A DNA stretch of 45,801 nucleotides from Paludibacter sp. (GTDB lineage: Bacteria; Bacteroidota; Bacteroidia; Bacteroidales; Paludibacteraceae). The DNA lies in contig JACDZH010000006.1 of the NCBI GenBank assembly GCA_013426815.1, positions 1 through 45,801 on the forward strand, read 5' to 3'. Under the pieces are notes generated by a model. The model ran no database searches and was not told the DNA's origin. It was given only the letters and a program-made list of their open reading frames with translations. The position numbers and the translations under genes are program-made. Position 1 is the stretch's first letter, and each line of letters begins with the position of its first letter. Shown here one piece after another: positions 28,534-39,494 of the stretch.

Positions 28534-29310
28534 TTAACTATTTTTGCTATTCAATTCTTTGGCTAAATCCATATAATTCATGGAGCCTTTCGATTCCGGA
28601 TTATACAACAATACCGGTTTTCCATGACTTGGAGCTTCGCTTAGGCGTACATTGCGAGTTATAACGGCGTCGAACACCATTCCCTGAAAATGTTTTCTGA
28701 CTTCGGCATAAACCTGATTCGCAAGGCGTAAACGATTGTCATACATGGTCAACAGAAAACCTTCAATTTCCAACGCAGTATTCAATTTACTTTTTATTAT
28801 TTTTATGGTATTCAGCAACTTACTAATTCCTTCGAGTGCAAAATACTCACATTGAACAGGAATAATTACTGAATCGGAAGCCGTTAGTGCATTTACTGTT
28901 ATTAATCCCAAAGACGGTGAACAGTCAATTAAAATATAATCAAAAAATGGTTTTAAAGGAAGAAGCAAATTTTTCATTACCCGTTCACGGTTTTCCATAT
29001 TCAACATTTCAATCTCAGCGCCGACCAAATCGATGTGCGATGGAAGAACAAATAAATTCTCTAATTCAGTGGGATGTATAGCTTGAATTGAAGGAATTCC
29101 ATCAATCAGACATTCGTAAATTGTAAACTCAAGTGTACGTATATCAATGCCCAATCCGGATGAAGCATTGGCTTGTGGGTCGGCATCAACCAGCAAAACT
29201 TTTTTGCCTAGAGTAGCCAACGATGCTGCTAGGTTGATGGCAGTTGTGGTTTTACCAACACCACCTTTTTGATTTGCCAACGAAATTATTTTTCCCATTT
29301 TATGGTTCAA
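28534..29310 (-). CDS. parA: ParA/Soj chromosome partitioning ATPase
   Basis: KIISLANQKGGVGKTTTAINLAASLATLGKKVLLVDADPQANASSGLG. Confidence 0.96.
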   Translation of the reverse strand: MNHKMGKIISLANQKGGVGKTTTAINLAASLATLGKKVLLVDADPQANASSGLGIDIRTLEFTIYECLIDGIPSIQAIHPTELENLFVLPSHIDLVGAEIEMLNMENRERVMKNLLLPLKPFFDYILIDCSPSLGLITVNALTASDSVIIPVQCEYFALEGISKLLNTIKIIKSKLNTALEIEGFLLTMYDNRLRLANQVYAEVRKHFQGMVFDAVITRNVRLSEAPSHGKPVLLYNPESKGSMNYMDLAKELNSKNS

Positions 29311-29548
29311 TTCTTATGAATTCTAATTAAAATCTCAGTTGTTCTATGAAATTTATACATAAATAAATTAAACATTTAAAATACAAATATTGTCTATACT
29401 TTTAAATATCAAACTATTATGTTTTATGCTTCTACTATGGTTTCCTACAAATAATGATAATCTAAAACCACAACATCAACAAAAAACTTCAGTAAGCTCG
29501 TGATGTTGAAATCCATTATTTTTTAGTAATCCAACATCTTTGTACAAC

Positions 29549-29565
29549 GGATTGGCAAAGATAAT
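29549..29565 (-). promoter_or_regulatory. -7 element TATCTTTG upstream of parA
   Basis: Plus strand ggcaaagataat; minus TTATCTTTGCC. Confidence 0.4.
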
Positions 29566-30489
29566 AAAATTTATCGACCAATTCAAGTTGAAAAATCTAC
29601 ACTAAATAGAAATAAGTTTTTTTAAGGCAACAAAATGTAAACTAACACTTAACTTTATAATAGTAATCAATTTTACATTAAATTGTATTCAGAGTCTTAA
29701 CTATACAAATTAACTATACTATACAATATAAATCCATTTTTCAAAAACCAATGTATTAAATTATTTTCTTTGCAAAATTCAACATACTTATTAACTTTAT
29801 ATTCAAGTAATACTGTAAATAGGATTTGAATTTCTATATTTATATCATTTGAAAAAAATTTAAAATTACTTTCTTATTTAATAAAACGCTAAATATCAGA
29901 TAAGTATGAAAATATTTAGCACCTTGCTTCTATCTTTCATTTTTAGTTACAAATTGTATTTGCATAGGATACTGTGTTTGTTTACAAATCGAGGGTTGGT
30001 GATTTAGAAAAGCGAAGTTAGTAGTTATGATATCATAACATTTACTAAATTTAAATCTACAGAATCGGTTACCCCATTAGTATATATTTTCTAAATAACA
30101 TCCAATCCCTGATTATTTTTGAAATTTCGACTGCCGAATGGAATAACCTCCTCACATATTTCGATCAAAACCCTATAATCATATATATTAAAACTAATTT
30201 TCCATTTTTTAAAGGAAGTGTCCACTCCGAAAGAATTTTTCTAAAGGCAAAAATGCAATGTCGCTAAATTTGTCTCGCAATGCGGGAGCTGCGAAGAAAT
30301 AAATGTATTGTGTATCTGAGCGTTGTGTCTTGGTGTCTTTGTGGACTTAGCGTTCAAAAAATGGAATATTTACTTATCGGAGTAGAATCAAGGATGGAAA
30401 AATCATAGCATTAACCAATATGGGGATGCGTATTAGAGGAAATACAAGTCATCGTCGACCGAAAGGCATATCAGGTCAAGTTCATAACC

Positions 30490-31460
30490 CTATAAATACA
30501 CCAAGCATCATGATTGCTTTGCACTTAACTTTAAAAAGTATGTAAAAGGATAAAAAATGGCAGGTGAAGAGAGAATCAATTTAAAATGGCTCAAAAATGA
30601 TCTTACCTCTATTAGCAAAGTATATTGCACGATTTGTTTGAAAATTTGTTGTATGAACTGCTCCAAAATCAAGCTAATGTCGTTTGGGTATTAAAATAAA
30701 AGTAGATCCTAACGTAGTTTATTATGGCGTAAATCAGTTGATAGAACTTGTTGATAAACAATATATTGAAAATCGGTTGAATAAATATATATCGATAGCA
30801 ATGGCAATCTTTGGAAATCAAATTGTGGAGCAGAATTTAAAAGTACAGACCAAACCCAAATGGTTATCGAAACATCACACTTACATCAACATACACACCG
30901 GTATACGACCTAATAACCATTGCTACTGCTTTGGATGTAGCAAAAAATCAACTTTCCGATATAAAAGTAATTTGAATTTAAAAACCGGCGTTGACTTCCA
31001 AACATGGATAAGTGGTAAAATGGACGTTGATCTCTTTTCGAATACTTATGCCGTTTACGTAATGTGCGGAATATGGAATGACTATTGGTTTAACAAAAAT
31101 AATTTCAATTTTTATTTCAACTCGGCAGGTTAGTTTATTTATTTATCCCAAACGATTAGGTTAATAACCATGGTACTTCGGGCATTGTTACCAAATCAGG
31201 AACCCAAGATGTATTAAAATGGGGAAATAATTCATAACCTTTGGTCGAAAAAAACTTGCCATACCACAATATAAAACCTTGTATATCGGATATATTAAAG
31301 ATTTGTGTAATAGCAATGACGATTACTTCTATGTCGACAGAAGTATTGCCAAAATTAGTAATAGGCAATTCAACATCAATGCCTGTTTATATTACGATAC
31401 CAAAGAAGATATTGTAATCCTGGATAAACCAGCTTTATGTGGAAATTGTAGTTTTTAACG
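30490..31460 (+). pseudogene. Decayed gene remnant (possibly DUF4403-like)
   Basis: Discontinuous fragments AGEERINLKWLKNDLTSISKV (30560 region), GIKIKVDPNVVYYGVNQLIELVDKQYIENRLNKYISIAMAIFGNQIVEQNLKVQTKPKWLSKH (ORF 30684-31133) and LYYDTKEDIVILDKPALCGN (31390 region); no intact ORF. Confidence 0.3.
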
Positions 31461-31999
31461 AATTATCAAATCCAATAATAATTATTTTAAAATCAGAGCA
31501 GTCAATATTCCAATTTATAACAGGTTTTATAATCAAACTCTTTTTGTAAGTAAAAAAAAAATTGATTCATTCATAAAGTTTATATTGATTTAAATCATAT
31601 CCCTTAAGTTTCAGACCTCTCTATAAATTCCTCTCACAAGATGATGGATTTCGCAGACTGCTAACAATGAGCTACTTATATTGATTCTACTACCGTATAC
31701 CCTTTCGTATTCTTGTCCCGATTTGTAGGAAGGGACAAAGGGTTAAGGATAGGGGTCGAGCATAAAAAGTTCAAGTTTTTTTATTACAACTAAATAATAT
31801 TACAATCGAAATAAAGTCATTTTATTTAATTTACTGGTTTGGTGTGGAATATATCAAATAACTAACAAAATAGACATCTTTGAATAATTAAAACAATCAA
31901 TTCAAAAAAACACTATTTATGACGATAAATCATGTTATTTATACTATAAAGGTTACATAAATGAAATAAGTTGAGTAAAACAAAAAAAAAATGTACTTT

Positions 32000-32012
32000 T
32001 GCACTTTTAAAA
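32000..32012 (+). promoter_or_regulatory. -7 element TACTTTTG upstream of the spmAB-like gene
   Basis: tgtacttttgcac. Confidence 0.45.
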
Positions 32013-32087
32013 TATCACTAAACTCAGATTATTGAATTAATGACACGTTTTTAGAAAATTAATCTTTCAATCATTTCATTATTTTTC

Positions 32088-33320
32088 ATGGTACTCAACT
32101 TTATTTGGATTGGTTTTTTGGTGATTTCTTTTATTGTAGCTCTTGTGCAATTGGTATTTTTTGGCAATGCACAAGTTTTCTCTGATGTTGTAAATTCAAC
32201 TTTCGTTTCAGCCAAGACAGGTTTCGAGATTTCGCTGGGGTTGACCGGAGTACTCTCACTTTGGTTAGGAATTATGAAAATTGGAGAAAAAGGCGGTGTT
32301 ATTAACACATTTTCACGTTTGGTAGCACCATTTTTCTGTAAAATCTTCCCCAACATTCCCAAAGATCATCCTGCCATGGGAAGCATGTTTATGAATATTT
32401 CAGCCAATATGCTTGGATTGGACAATGCAGCAACACCAATGGGATTGAAAGCTATGAAAGAAATGCAGGAAATCAACCTAGAAAAAGATACTGCTTCCAA
32501 TCCTATGATTATGTTTCTGGTACTGAACACAGCTGGTATGACACTCATTCCAATCAGTGTGATGGTATATCGTGCACAGTTAGGAGCAGCTAATCCGGCC
32601 GATGTGTTTCTACCTATTGTGCTAGCAACTTATTTTGCTGCATTAACCGGATTAATTAGTGTGGCTATATATCAAAAAATCAATCTGTTTGATAAAACGA
32701 TATTGCTCACTTTATTGGGAGTAACTTCAATTATTGCAGGAATAATATATTTTCTGAGTGGATTACCCAAAGAACAAATTGCTCTTTACTCGAGTTTTGC
32801 TGCCAGTTTTATTTTATTATCTATTATCATTTCATTTGTGGTAATTACTGCCATTCGGAAAATTAATGTGTATGATTCTTTTATCGAAGGTGCCAAAGAG
32901 GGTTTTCAAGTAGCCATTGGTATTGTGCCATATTTAATTGCCATTTTGGTTGCTATTGGAATGTTTCGTGCTTCAGGTGGTATGACTATGTTAATTGATA
33001 GCATATCATGGCTGATTAGTTTAACAGGTTTAAATACCGATTTTGTGGGAGCATTGCCAACTGCATTGATGAAGCCATTGAGTGGTAGTGGAGCGCGTGG
33101 CATGATGGTGGATGCTATGAAATTAAATGGACCCGATTCATTTGTGGGCAGACTTTCTTGCATAATTCAGGGTTCAACCGATACAACCTTCTATATTTTA
33201 GCTGTTTATTTTGGTTCAGTAGGTATTAAAAAAACACGTTACGCATTAATATGTGGTTTACTAGCTGATTTTGCTGGTATTACAGCTGCTATTCTCTTGG
33301 GTTATTTGTTTTTTCATTAA
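32088..33320 (+). CDS. Nucleoside recognition/gate domain protein (fused SpmA-SpmB-like)
   Basis: WLGIMKIGEKGGVINTFSRLVAPFFCKIFPNIPKDHPAMGSMFMNISANMLGLDNAATPMGLKAMKEMQ; C-terminal ..STDTTFYILAVYFGSVGIKKTRYAL. Confidence 0.92.
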   Translation: MVLNFIWIGFLVISFIVALVQLVFFGNAQVFSDVVNSTFVSAKTGFEISLGLTGVLSLWLGIMKIGEKGGVINTFSRLVAPFFCKIFPNIPKDHPAMGSMFMNISANMLGLDNAATPMGLKAMKEMQEINLEKDTASNPMIMFLVLNTAGMTLIPISVMVYRAQLGAANPADVFLPIVLATYFAALTGLISVAIYQKINLFDKTILLTLLGVTSIIAGIIYFLSGLPKEQIALYSSFAASFILLSIIISFVVITAIRKINVYDSFIEGAKEGFQVAIGIVPYLIAILVAIGMFRASGGMTMLIDSISWLISLTGLNTDFVGALPTALMKPLSGSGARGMMVDAMKLNGPDSFVGRLSCIIQGSTDTTFYILAVYFGSVGIKKTRYALICGLLADFAGITAAILLGYLFFH

Positions 33321-33323
33321 AAT

Positions 33324-33743
33324 ATGATTCATTATATAGCCAAAGATATTTCGATTCCCGTTATATCCAAAAAAAAAATCAACATTTGGATAAAAGAAAC
33401 TGCTGTAGTTTATGGAAAAAAAACTGGTGAAATTGCATATATCTTTTGTTCCGATGAAAGTATATTAGAAATAAACAAACAATATTTAAACCACGATTAT
33501 TACACAGATATAATTACATTCGATTATAGCGAAAACAACCTTATCTCTGGCGATATATTTATTAGTATTGATACAGTGAAAAGTAATGCCGAAGAATTCG
33601 GAGAAGATTTTAATACGGAATTACATCGCATTATGATACATGGAATTTTGCATCTTTGTGGACAGGATGATAAAACGCACGAATTAAGAATAGAAATGAC
33701 ACGAAAAGAAAATATAGCAATTGCCAACTTTAAACGTTTATAA
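33324..33743 (+). CDS. ybeY: rRNA maturation RNase YbeY
   Basis: LNHDYYTDIITFDYSE; GDIFISIDTVKSNAEEFG; LHRIMIHGILHLCGQDD. Confidence 0.93.
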   Translation: MIHYIAKDISIPVISKKKINIWIKETAVVYGKKTGEIAYIFCSDESILEINKQYLNHDYYTDIITFDYSENNLISGDIFISIDTVKSNAEEFGEDFNTELHRIMIHGILHLCGQDDKTHELRIEMTRKENIAIANFKRL

Positions 33744-33952
33744 TTTAAAAAAATTTATTAATCTCTGTATGTGATTTACTACTAACTCACTAATTTTCCA
33801 ATATTTTGTTAAATATAACACTCACTTTCATGTCAATTTATCAACATTAAAAAGATTATAACTACTTTTGCTGTTGGTTAAAAATTAAGTTATAAAATTT
33901 AAATCCAAAATTTACGTTCTAAGTTTGATTATTTATTGTTATTGAAAAATGT

Positions 33953-34669
33953 ATGGTTTTTAAAATAATTAAACTGCTTTCTTTAAATTTTATTTTTTTA
34001 TTTTGTTGGCAATTATCAGCACAAGATGTATATCGTGCAGAAATAGGTTTGTTGGGTGGTGGGGCTTACTATTTGGGTGATGCTAATTACTTTTTATTTC
34101 ACAATACACAATTTAACTATGGTGTTTTCTTTCGATATAAAGTTAATCCTCGTATTGCACTACGAGCAGAAATAAATAGAACGAAAATTGTTGGTGAATA
34201 TATTACAAATATAAACAATACCATACCATTTGAAAACAGTACAATTTATACTGCTGATTTATGTGGTGAATTTAACTTCTTCGATTTTGAACGAAGCAAA
34301 AATAACCGTTTAAGTAAATTATTTTCGCCCTATATTTTTGGTGGTTTAGGTGCAATTTCTGATAAATATATAGGTCGGGCATTTCCCGATGCATGTAGTA
34401 CATTTGGAGTTGGTTTTAAATTGAAAGTGGTAAAACGTTGGAACCTAAATATTCAATGGACACAAAGATTATTACTATTTTCCGACAAAATTGAAGGAGT
34501 TGATGATTTGAACAATCCAAATGGTTTAAATGGAAGTAATATTTTTAACAATGACTTACTTTCAACTTTAACTTTGGGTGTGAGTTATGACATCTGGAAA
34601 AAAACATGCGATTGCATTAACAGTGCAACAAGTGTTAATAAACACAAATACATAAAATACTCTCTATAA
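33953..34669 (+). CDS. DUF6089-like outer-membrane beta-barrel protein
   Basis: Signal peptide; [34 protein letters not shown]; syntenic upstream of uppS/bamA. Confidence 0.82.
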   Translation: MVFKIIKLLSLNFIFLFCWQLSAQDVYRAEIGLLGGGAYYLGDANYFLFHNTQFNYGVFFRYKVNPRIALRAEINRTKIVGEYITNINNTIPFENSTIYTADLCGEFNFFDFERSKNNRLSKLFSPYIFGGLGAISDKYIGRAFPDACSTFGVGFKLKVVKRWNLNIQWTQRLLLFSDKIEGVDDLNNPNGLNGSNIFNNDLLSTLTLGVSYDIWKKTCDCINSATSVNKHKYIKYSL

Positions 34670-34671
34670 TT

Positions 34672-35397
34672 ATGTTATCCATTTTAGAAAAAATAAATAA
34701 AGCAAAATTACCCAAACATATTGCCATAATAATGGATGGAAATGGTCGATGGGCAAAAGAACGTGGATTAAATCGGTTTGAAGGACATCAGAATGGAGTA
34801 ATATCGGTACGCGAAATAACAGAAGCTGCCACTGAAATTGGATTAAAATATTTAACACTCTACACATTTTCAACTGAAAATTGGAATAGACCACAATCGG
34901 AGGTAGATGCACTTATGGAGCTTCTTATTGATACTATTGAGAAGGAGACAACAACATTACATAAAAACAATGTTCGATTAATGATGATTGGTGATTTAAA
35001 CCGATTACCCATAAATGCAAGAGAAAAGATGCTGCGGTGCATTACGCAAACAAGTTCGAATACAGGATTATCATTGGTTCTGGCTCTGAGCTATTCTTCA
35101 AGGTGGGAAATTACAAATGCCATAAAAAACATATGCACGGAAGTTAAAAATGGGAAATATAGTACCCAAGACATTAATGATGAATTGATTAGTGATCATC
35201 TTACTACAAAATCTATTCCAGACCCTGATTTATTAATCAGAACCAGTGGGGAAGAACGTATCAGTAATTTCTTACTCTGGCAAATAGCATACACTGAACT
35301 ATATTTTACACAAACTCATTGGCCTGAATTTAGAAAAGAAAATCTCTACCATGCCATTTTCGAATTTCAACAACGCGAACGCCGATTTGGTAAATAA
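34672..35397 (+). CDS. uppS: Isoprenyl transferase (undecaprenyl diphosphate synthase)
   Basis: [73 protein letters not shown]. Confidence 0.97.
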   Translation: MLSILEKINKAKLPKHIAIIMDGNGRWAKERGLNRFEGHQNGVISVREITEAATEIGLKYLTLYTFSTENWNRPQSEVDALMELLIDTIEKETTTLHKNNVRLMMIGDLNRLPINAREKMLRCITQTSSNTGLSLVLALSYSSRWEITNAIKNICTEVKNGKYSTQDINDELISDHLTTKSIPDPDLLIRTSGEERISNFLLWQIAYTELYFTQTHWPEFRKENLYHAIFEFQQRERRFGK

Positions 35398-35463
35398 ATA
35401 TTAATTCCAACAGTAAAATTTATTTTTTTAAAAATTCAAGATATTTGACATTAAGATATATAT

Positions 35464-38061
35464 ATGCTACACAAAACGTTATTTTCATTTTCATTGCTCT
35501 TCATTTTCAGTCAATTAATTGTTGCTCAATCAACAAACGAAAAAGATTCGACGAACCTACCCACTATTGAATATTCTAATACAGCTCCCAAATATGAGAT
35601 AGCTGAAATCAAAGTTTCTGGTGCCGATAATTACGAAGATTTTGTACTTATCGGATTTTCGGGTCTAGTAGTTGGCGATATTATTGAAGTTCCTGGAAAT
35701 GTTATTACCAATGCCATAAAACGTTTTTGGAAACAAGGACTATTCTCTGATGTTAAAATTTTAGCAACAAAAATAAAGGATGGAAAAATATGGCTGACAA
35801 TTAATTTAAAACAACGCCCCAGAATATCCGAAATCAACTACAATGGACTTAGAAAGGGAGAAATTGAAGATATTGAAGTGAAAGTAGGGCTTGTTAAAGG
35901 AAATCAAATAACACCCAATATTTCGGACAGAGCGAAAAAGGTGATTGAAAAATACATGGAAGAAAAAGGATTTTTGAATGTGGTTGTGAACGTTTACCAA
36001 CACAATGACCCCAATAAACCTGGACATGTAATTGTTGATATTAATGTAGATAAAAAGCTTAAAACTAAAATTCACAAATTAGTTTTTATTGGAAATAAAG
36101 CTCTTACTCATAACCAAATAAATAAGGTTATGAAAAAAACAAATGATAAAAATTTCCGAAATTTTTTTAGGACTAAGAAATTTGTGAAAGAAGAATATGA
36201 AAAAGATAAAGTAGCATTAATTGAGAAATATAATGAAATTGGTTATCGCGATGCCTACATAGTTTCAGACAGTGTTGTAAAATTTGATGATAAAACTGTG
36301 AATGTAACTATAACGGTTGATGAAGGGAAAAAATATTACTTCAGAAATATTAAATGGGTAGGAAATACAATTTATCCGTATGATTATCTAAATACTGTAT
36401 TGGGAATAAAAAAAGGCGATGTGTATAATCACAAAGACCTTATGGAAAAACTTGAAACTGATGAAAATACTGCTGTAAGTAAACTTTATAAAGACCGCGG
36501 CTATTTGTTTTTTCAAATTGATCCGGTTGAAGTTCAAATAGTTAATGATTCTATCGATTTCGAAATGCGAATGTATGAAGGAAAACCTGCTACTATACAC
36601 GAAATTGGGATTAAAGGAAATACAAGGGTTTATGAACATGTTGTGCGCCGAGAAATAAGAACAAAACCAGGTCAATTATACAGTCAGGAAGATGTTATGA
36701 GAACCCTGCGTGAACTGGCTCAAATGGGTCATTTTGATCAGGAAAAACTGAAACCTGATATTCAGCCTAACCCCGAAAATGGTACTGTTGATATTAATTA
36801 TGAATTAGAAACCAAAGGAAGCGATCAGGTTGAATTTTCTGCAGGATGGGGTTCTACAGGAGTTGTTGGAAGTATTGGCTTGAAATTCAGCAACTTTGCA
36901 ATTCAAAATATATTTCGACCAAAAACATATCGTATTGTGCCACAAGGTGAAGGACAAACTTTTTCGCTCAATGCACGTACCAATGGACAATCATATACAT
37001 CTGTAAGTTTGTCTTTTTTAGAACCTTGGCTTGGTGGCAAGCGACCAAATTCTCTATCAGCTTCAATTTATTACTCTTCACAATCTGCTGTAAGCGATCG
37101 TTATTCTAGTTACAACAGTAGTTATTATAATTCATACAGTAGTGGGTATAGTGGTTACAATAGTAGTTCAAATAGCTCATACCAAAGCGAAATGGATCCT
37201 GAAAAATACATGCGTACTATTGGAATTTCGTTAGGTTATGGAAAAAGACTTAGTTGGCCAGATGATTATTTCACTTTTCAAGGCGAATTATCTTATCAAT
37301 TATTTATGCTAAAAAGTTGGTATTATTTACCTCCCTTGACTGAAGGAAATTATAATAATATAAGTCTAAATCTTACACTTAGCCGAAGTTCGATAGATAG
37401 TCCCATTTATACTCGCAGTGGTTCGATCTTCTCTCTTGGCTTAAAGTTTACACCTCCATATTCAGCTATCAATGGGAAAAATTATGCCGACCCTAATATG
37501 ACCAATGCAGATCGGTATAAATTCATTGAATATCATAAATGGACTTTTACCGGCAAAACATTTACACCCATTTCGGGAGATAATAAATTAGTAATTATGA
37601 GTCGGATTATGTTTTCATACCTTGGTCATTATAACGAGAATGCACGTTCACCATACGAAACTTACATAATGGGAGGAGATGGAATGTCTAGTTACACTAG
37701 TTATGGTTCCGATTATATTGCAATGCGTGGTTATGAAAGCGGTTCACTTACACCATATGATTCAAAAATTGGTTCAAATATGGGTTATTTATATGATAAA
37801 TTTACAATGGAATTGCGATATCCCCTATCTTTGGAACAGTCGGCAACCATTTATGCATTGACTTTTGTGGAAGCAGGTAATTGTTTCAATAAAATTTCTG
37901 ATTATAATCCCTTTGACCTTAAACGAACAGCAGGTATAGGTGTGCGTATTTTTCTGCCCATGTTTGGTATGATGGGAATTGATTGGGGTTATGGTTTCGA
38001 CAAAGTGAATGGTACTGTTAGCGGAAGTCAATTCCATTTTGTACTTGGACAAGAGTTGTAG
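35464..38061 (+). CDS. bamA: Outer membrane protein assembly factor BamA
   Basis: Five POTRA-like repeats; EFSAGWGSTGVVGSIGLKFSNFAIQNIF; C-terminal GIGVRIFLPMFGMMGIDWGYGFD..FHFVLGQEL. Confidence 0.95.
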   Translation: MLHKTLFSFSLLFIFSQLIVAQSTNEKDSTNLPTIEYSNTAPKYEIAEIKVSGADNYEDFVLIGFSGLVVGDIIEVPGNVITNAIKRFWKQGLFSDVKILATKIKDGKIWLTINLKQRPRISEINYNGLRKGEIEDIEVKVGLVKGNQITPNISDRAKKVIEKYMEEKGFLNVVVNVYQHNDPNKPGHVIVDINVDKKLKTKIHKLVFIGNKALTHNQINKVMKKTNDKNFRNFFRTKKFVKEEYEKDKVALIEKYNEIGYRDAYIVSDSVVKFDDKTVNVTITVDEGKKYYFRNIKWVGNTIYPYDYLNTVLGIKKGDVYNHKDLMEKLETDENTAVSKLYKDRGYLFFQIDPVEVQIVNDSIDFEMRMYEGKPATIHEIGIKGNTRVYEHVVRREIRTKPGQLYSQEDVMRTLRELAQMGHFDQEKLKPDIQPNPENGTVDINYELETKGSDQVEFSAGWGSTGVVGSIGLKFSNFAIQNIFRPKTYRIVPQGEGQTFSLNARTNGQSYTSVSLSFLEPWLGGKRPNSLSASIYYSSQSAVSDRYSSYNSSYYNSYSSGYSGYNSSSNSSYQSEMDPEKYMRTIGISLGYGKRLSWPDDYFTFQGELSYQLFMLKSWYYLPPLTEGNYNNISLNLTLSRSSIDSPIYTRSGSIFSLGLKFTPPYSAINGKNYADPNMTNADRYKFIEYHKWTFTGKTFTPISGDNKLVIMSRIMFSYLGHYNENARSPYETYIMGGDGMSSYTSYGSDYIAMRGYESGSLTPYDSKIGSNMGYLYDKFTMELRYPLSLEQSATIYALTFVEAGNCFNKISDYNPFDLKRTAGIGVRIFLPMFGMMGIDWGYGFDKVNGTVSGSQFHFVLGQEL

Positions 38062-38206
38062 TTATTGTTTACTGTTAAATGTTGAGAGTTAACAGTTGTT
38101 GATAGCTTTGGCAAATAGTTAAAGAAACAATCAAATACTTGGCAAAGATTTTGTGTAACTATTAAAAAACAGATATAAAGTTTAATTTTTTAACACATGA
38201 AAATTT

Positions 38207-38722
38207 ATGAAAAAACTAATTATCTCGCTATTTTTTATTGCAGGAATAGCACTTTTGGGAAACGCTCAAAAATTTGCCATGGTGGATATGGAATATATTA
38301 TGAAGAATATTCCAACTTACGAAACAGCTAATGAGCAATTAAATCAAGTTTCAAAGAAATGGCAATCGGAGGTTGAAGCTCAAAATCAGGAGGTTCAGAA
38401 AATGTATAAAAATTATCAAACAGAACTTGTATTCCTATCGGAAGATATGAAAGTGAAACGCGAAGAAGAAATAGTTGCCAAAGAAAAAGCAGTTCAGGAA
38501 TTGAAACGTGGCTATTTTGGACCAGAAGGTGAACTTTTTAAAAAACGTCAAAGTTTAATGAAACCTATTCAAGATGAAGTATATACCGCAATACAAGAAA
38601 TTTGTAAGGAAAAAGATTATAATCTTGTTTTCGATAAAAGTTCATCCACAAGTGTACTTTTTACTTCTCCAAAACTCGACATAAGTGATATAATACTTCA
38701 AAAATTGGGGTATTCAAAATAA
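38207..38722 (+). CDS. OmpH/Skp family periplasmic chaperone (copy 1)
   Basis: Signal peptide; KFAMVDMEYIMKNIPTYETANEQLNQVSKKWQSEVEAQNQEVQKMYKNYQ. Confidence 0.9.
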   Translation: MKKLIISLFFIAGIALLGNAQKFAMVDMEYIMKNIPTYETANEQLNQVSKKWQSEVEAQNQEVQKMYKNYQTELVFLSEDMKVKREEEIVAKEKAVQELKRGYFGPEGELFKKRQSLMKPIQDEVYTAIQEICKEKDYNLVFDKSSSTSVLFTSPKLDISDIILQKLGYSK

Positions 38723-38781
38723 TTTTTATACTTTTGCATTCCATTTTATACGAACAAATATAAACTACTAAAAAAAGTAAC

Positions 38782-39288
38782 ATGTTAAAAAAAATTGCTA
38801 TCGTACTGCTTTTTGCATTACCCATCTATTTAATGGCTGAAGAATCAAAACTTGGTCACATTAATTCTCAAGAAATCCTAACCTTAATGCCCGAACGCGC
38901 AACAATCGAAAAAACAATAAGCGATTTGCAGTCACAATGGGAAAAAGAGTTAGTAAAAATGCGTGAAGAATACACCTCCAAAATCAAAGAGTATCAAGAA
39001 AAACAAGCTACTATGCCCGAAAGCATTAAACAAGCTCGTCAAAGTGAAATTGGTGAAATTGAACAACGTATTACTACTTTCCAACAAACAGCCAGTGCAG
39101 ATTTACAAAAGAAACAACAAGAATTGTTTACACCTGTGGTAGAAAAGGTTAAAAAAGCAATTACGGAAGTTGGAACAGAAAACAATTACCTCTATATCTT
39201 CGATTTAAGCACTCAAAGTATTATTTACCAATCTCCAAAATCTAGTGATTTGACTCCTCTTGTAAAGAAAAAATTAGGTTTGAAATAA
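38782..39288 (+). CDS. OmpH/Skp family periplasmic chaperone (copy 2)
   Basis: KLGHINSQEILTLMPERATIEKTISDLQSQWEKELVKMREEY. Confidence 0.92.
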   Translation: MLKKIAIVLLFALPIYLMAEESKLGHINSQEILTLMPERATIEKTISDLQSQWEKELVKMREEYTSKIKEYQEKQATMPESIKQARQSEIGEIEQRITTFQQTASADLQKKQQELFTPVVEKVKKAITEVGTENNYLYIFDLSTQSIIYQSPKSSDLTPLVKKKLGLK

Positions 39289-39308
39289 AAAAGTCAAAAT
39301 AAATTATA

Positions 39309-39347
39309 AAAAACAGCCATTGAAAAATAATTTTTAATGGCTGTTTT
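39309..39347. terminator. Rho-independent terminator after ompH
   Basis: AAAACAGCCATT..AATGGCTGTTTT stem with T-rich tail. Confidence 0.75.
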
Positions 39348-39494
39348 GTTTTTATATTTTATAAAGTATTTAGTTATCGTTACAAGACTGTATAGCTGGA
39401 CATTAATTACATTAAACATATCAATAATTATTACATTTTACTTAATTGAGATCGAATTTTACCTAATTATTTAAATATTTGAATAACTACTTTT

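Noticed and set aside
28500-29400. parS site near parAB
   Set aside because: Looked for a TGTTTCACGTGAAACA-like 16-mer around parAB and found none by eye; not reported.
30024-30039. Perfect palindrome GTTATGATATCATAAC
   Set aside because: AT-rich short palindrome in a decayed region with no second copy noticed and no adjacent gene.
32088-39288. spmAB-ybeY-DUF6089-uppS-bamA-ompH-ompH cluster as a novel system
   Set aside because: Ordinary Bacteroidota envelope-biogenesis synteny.
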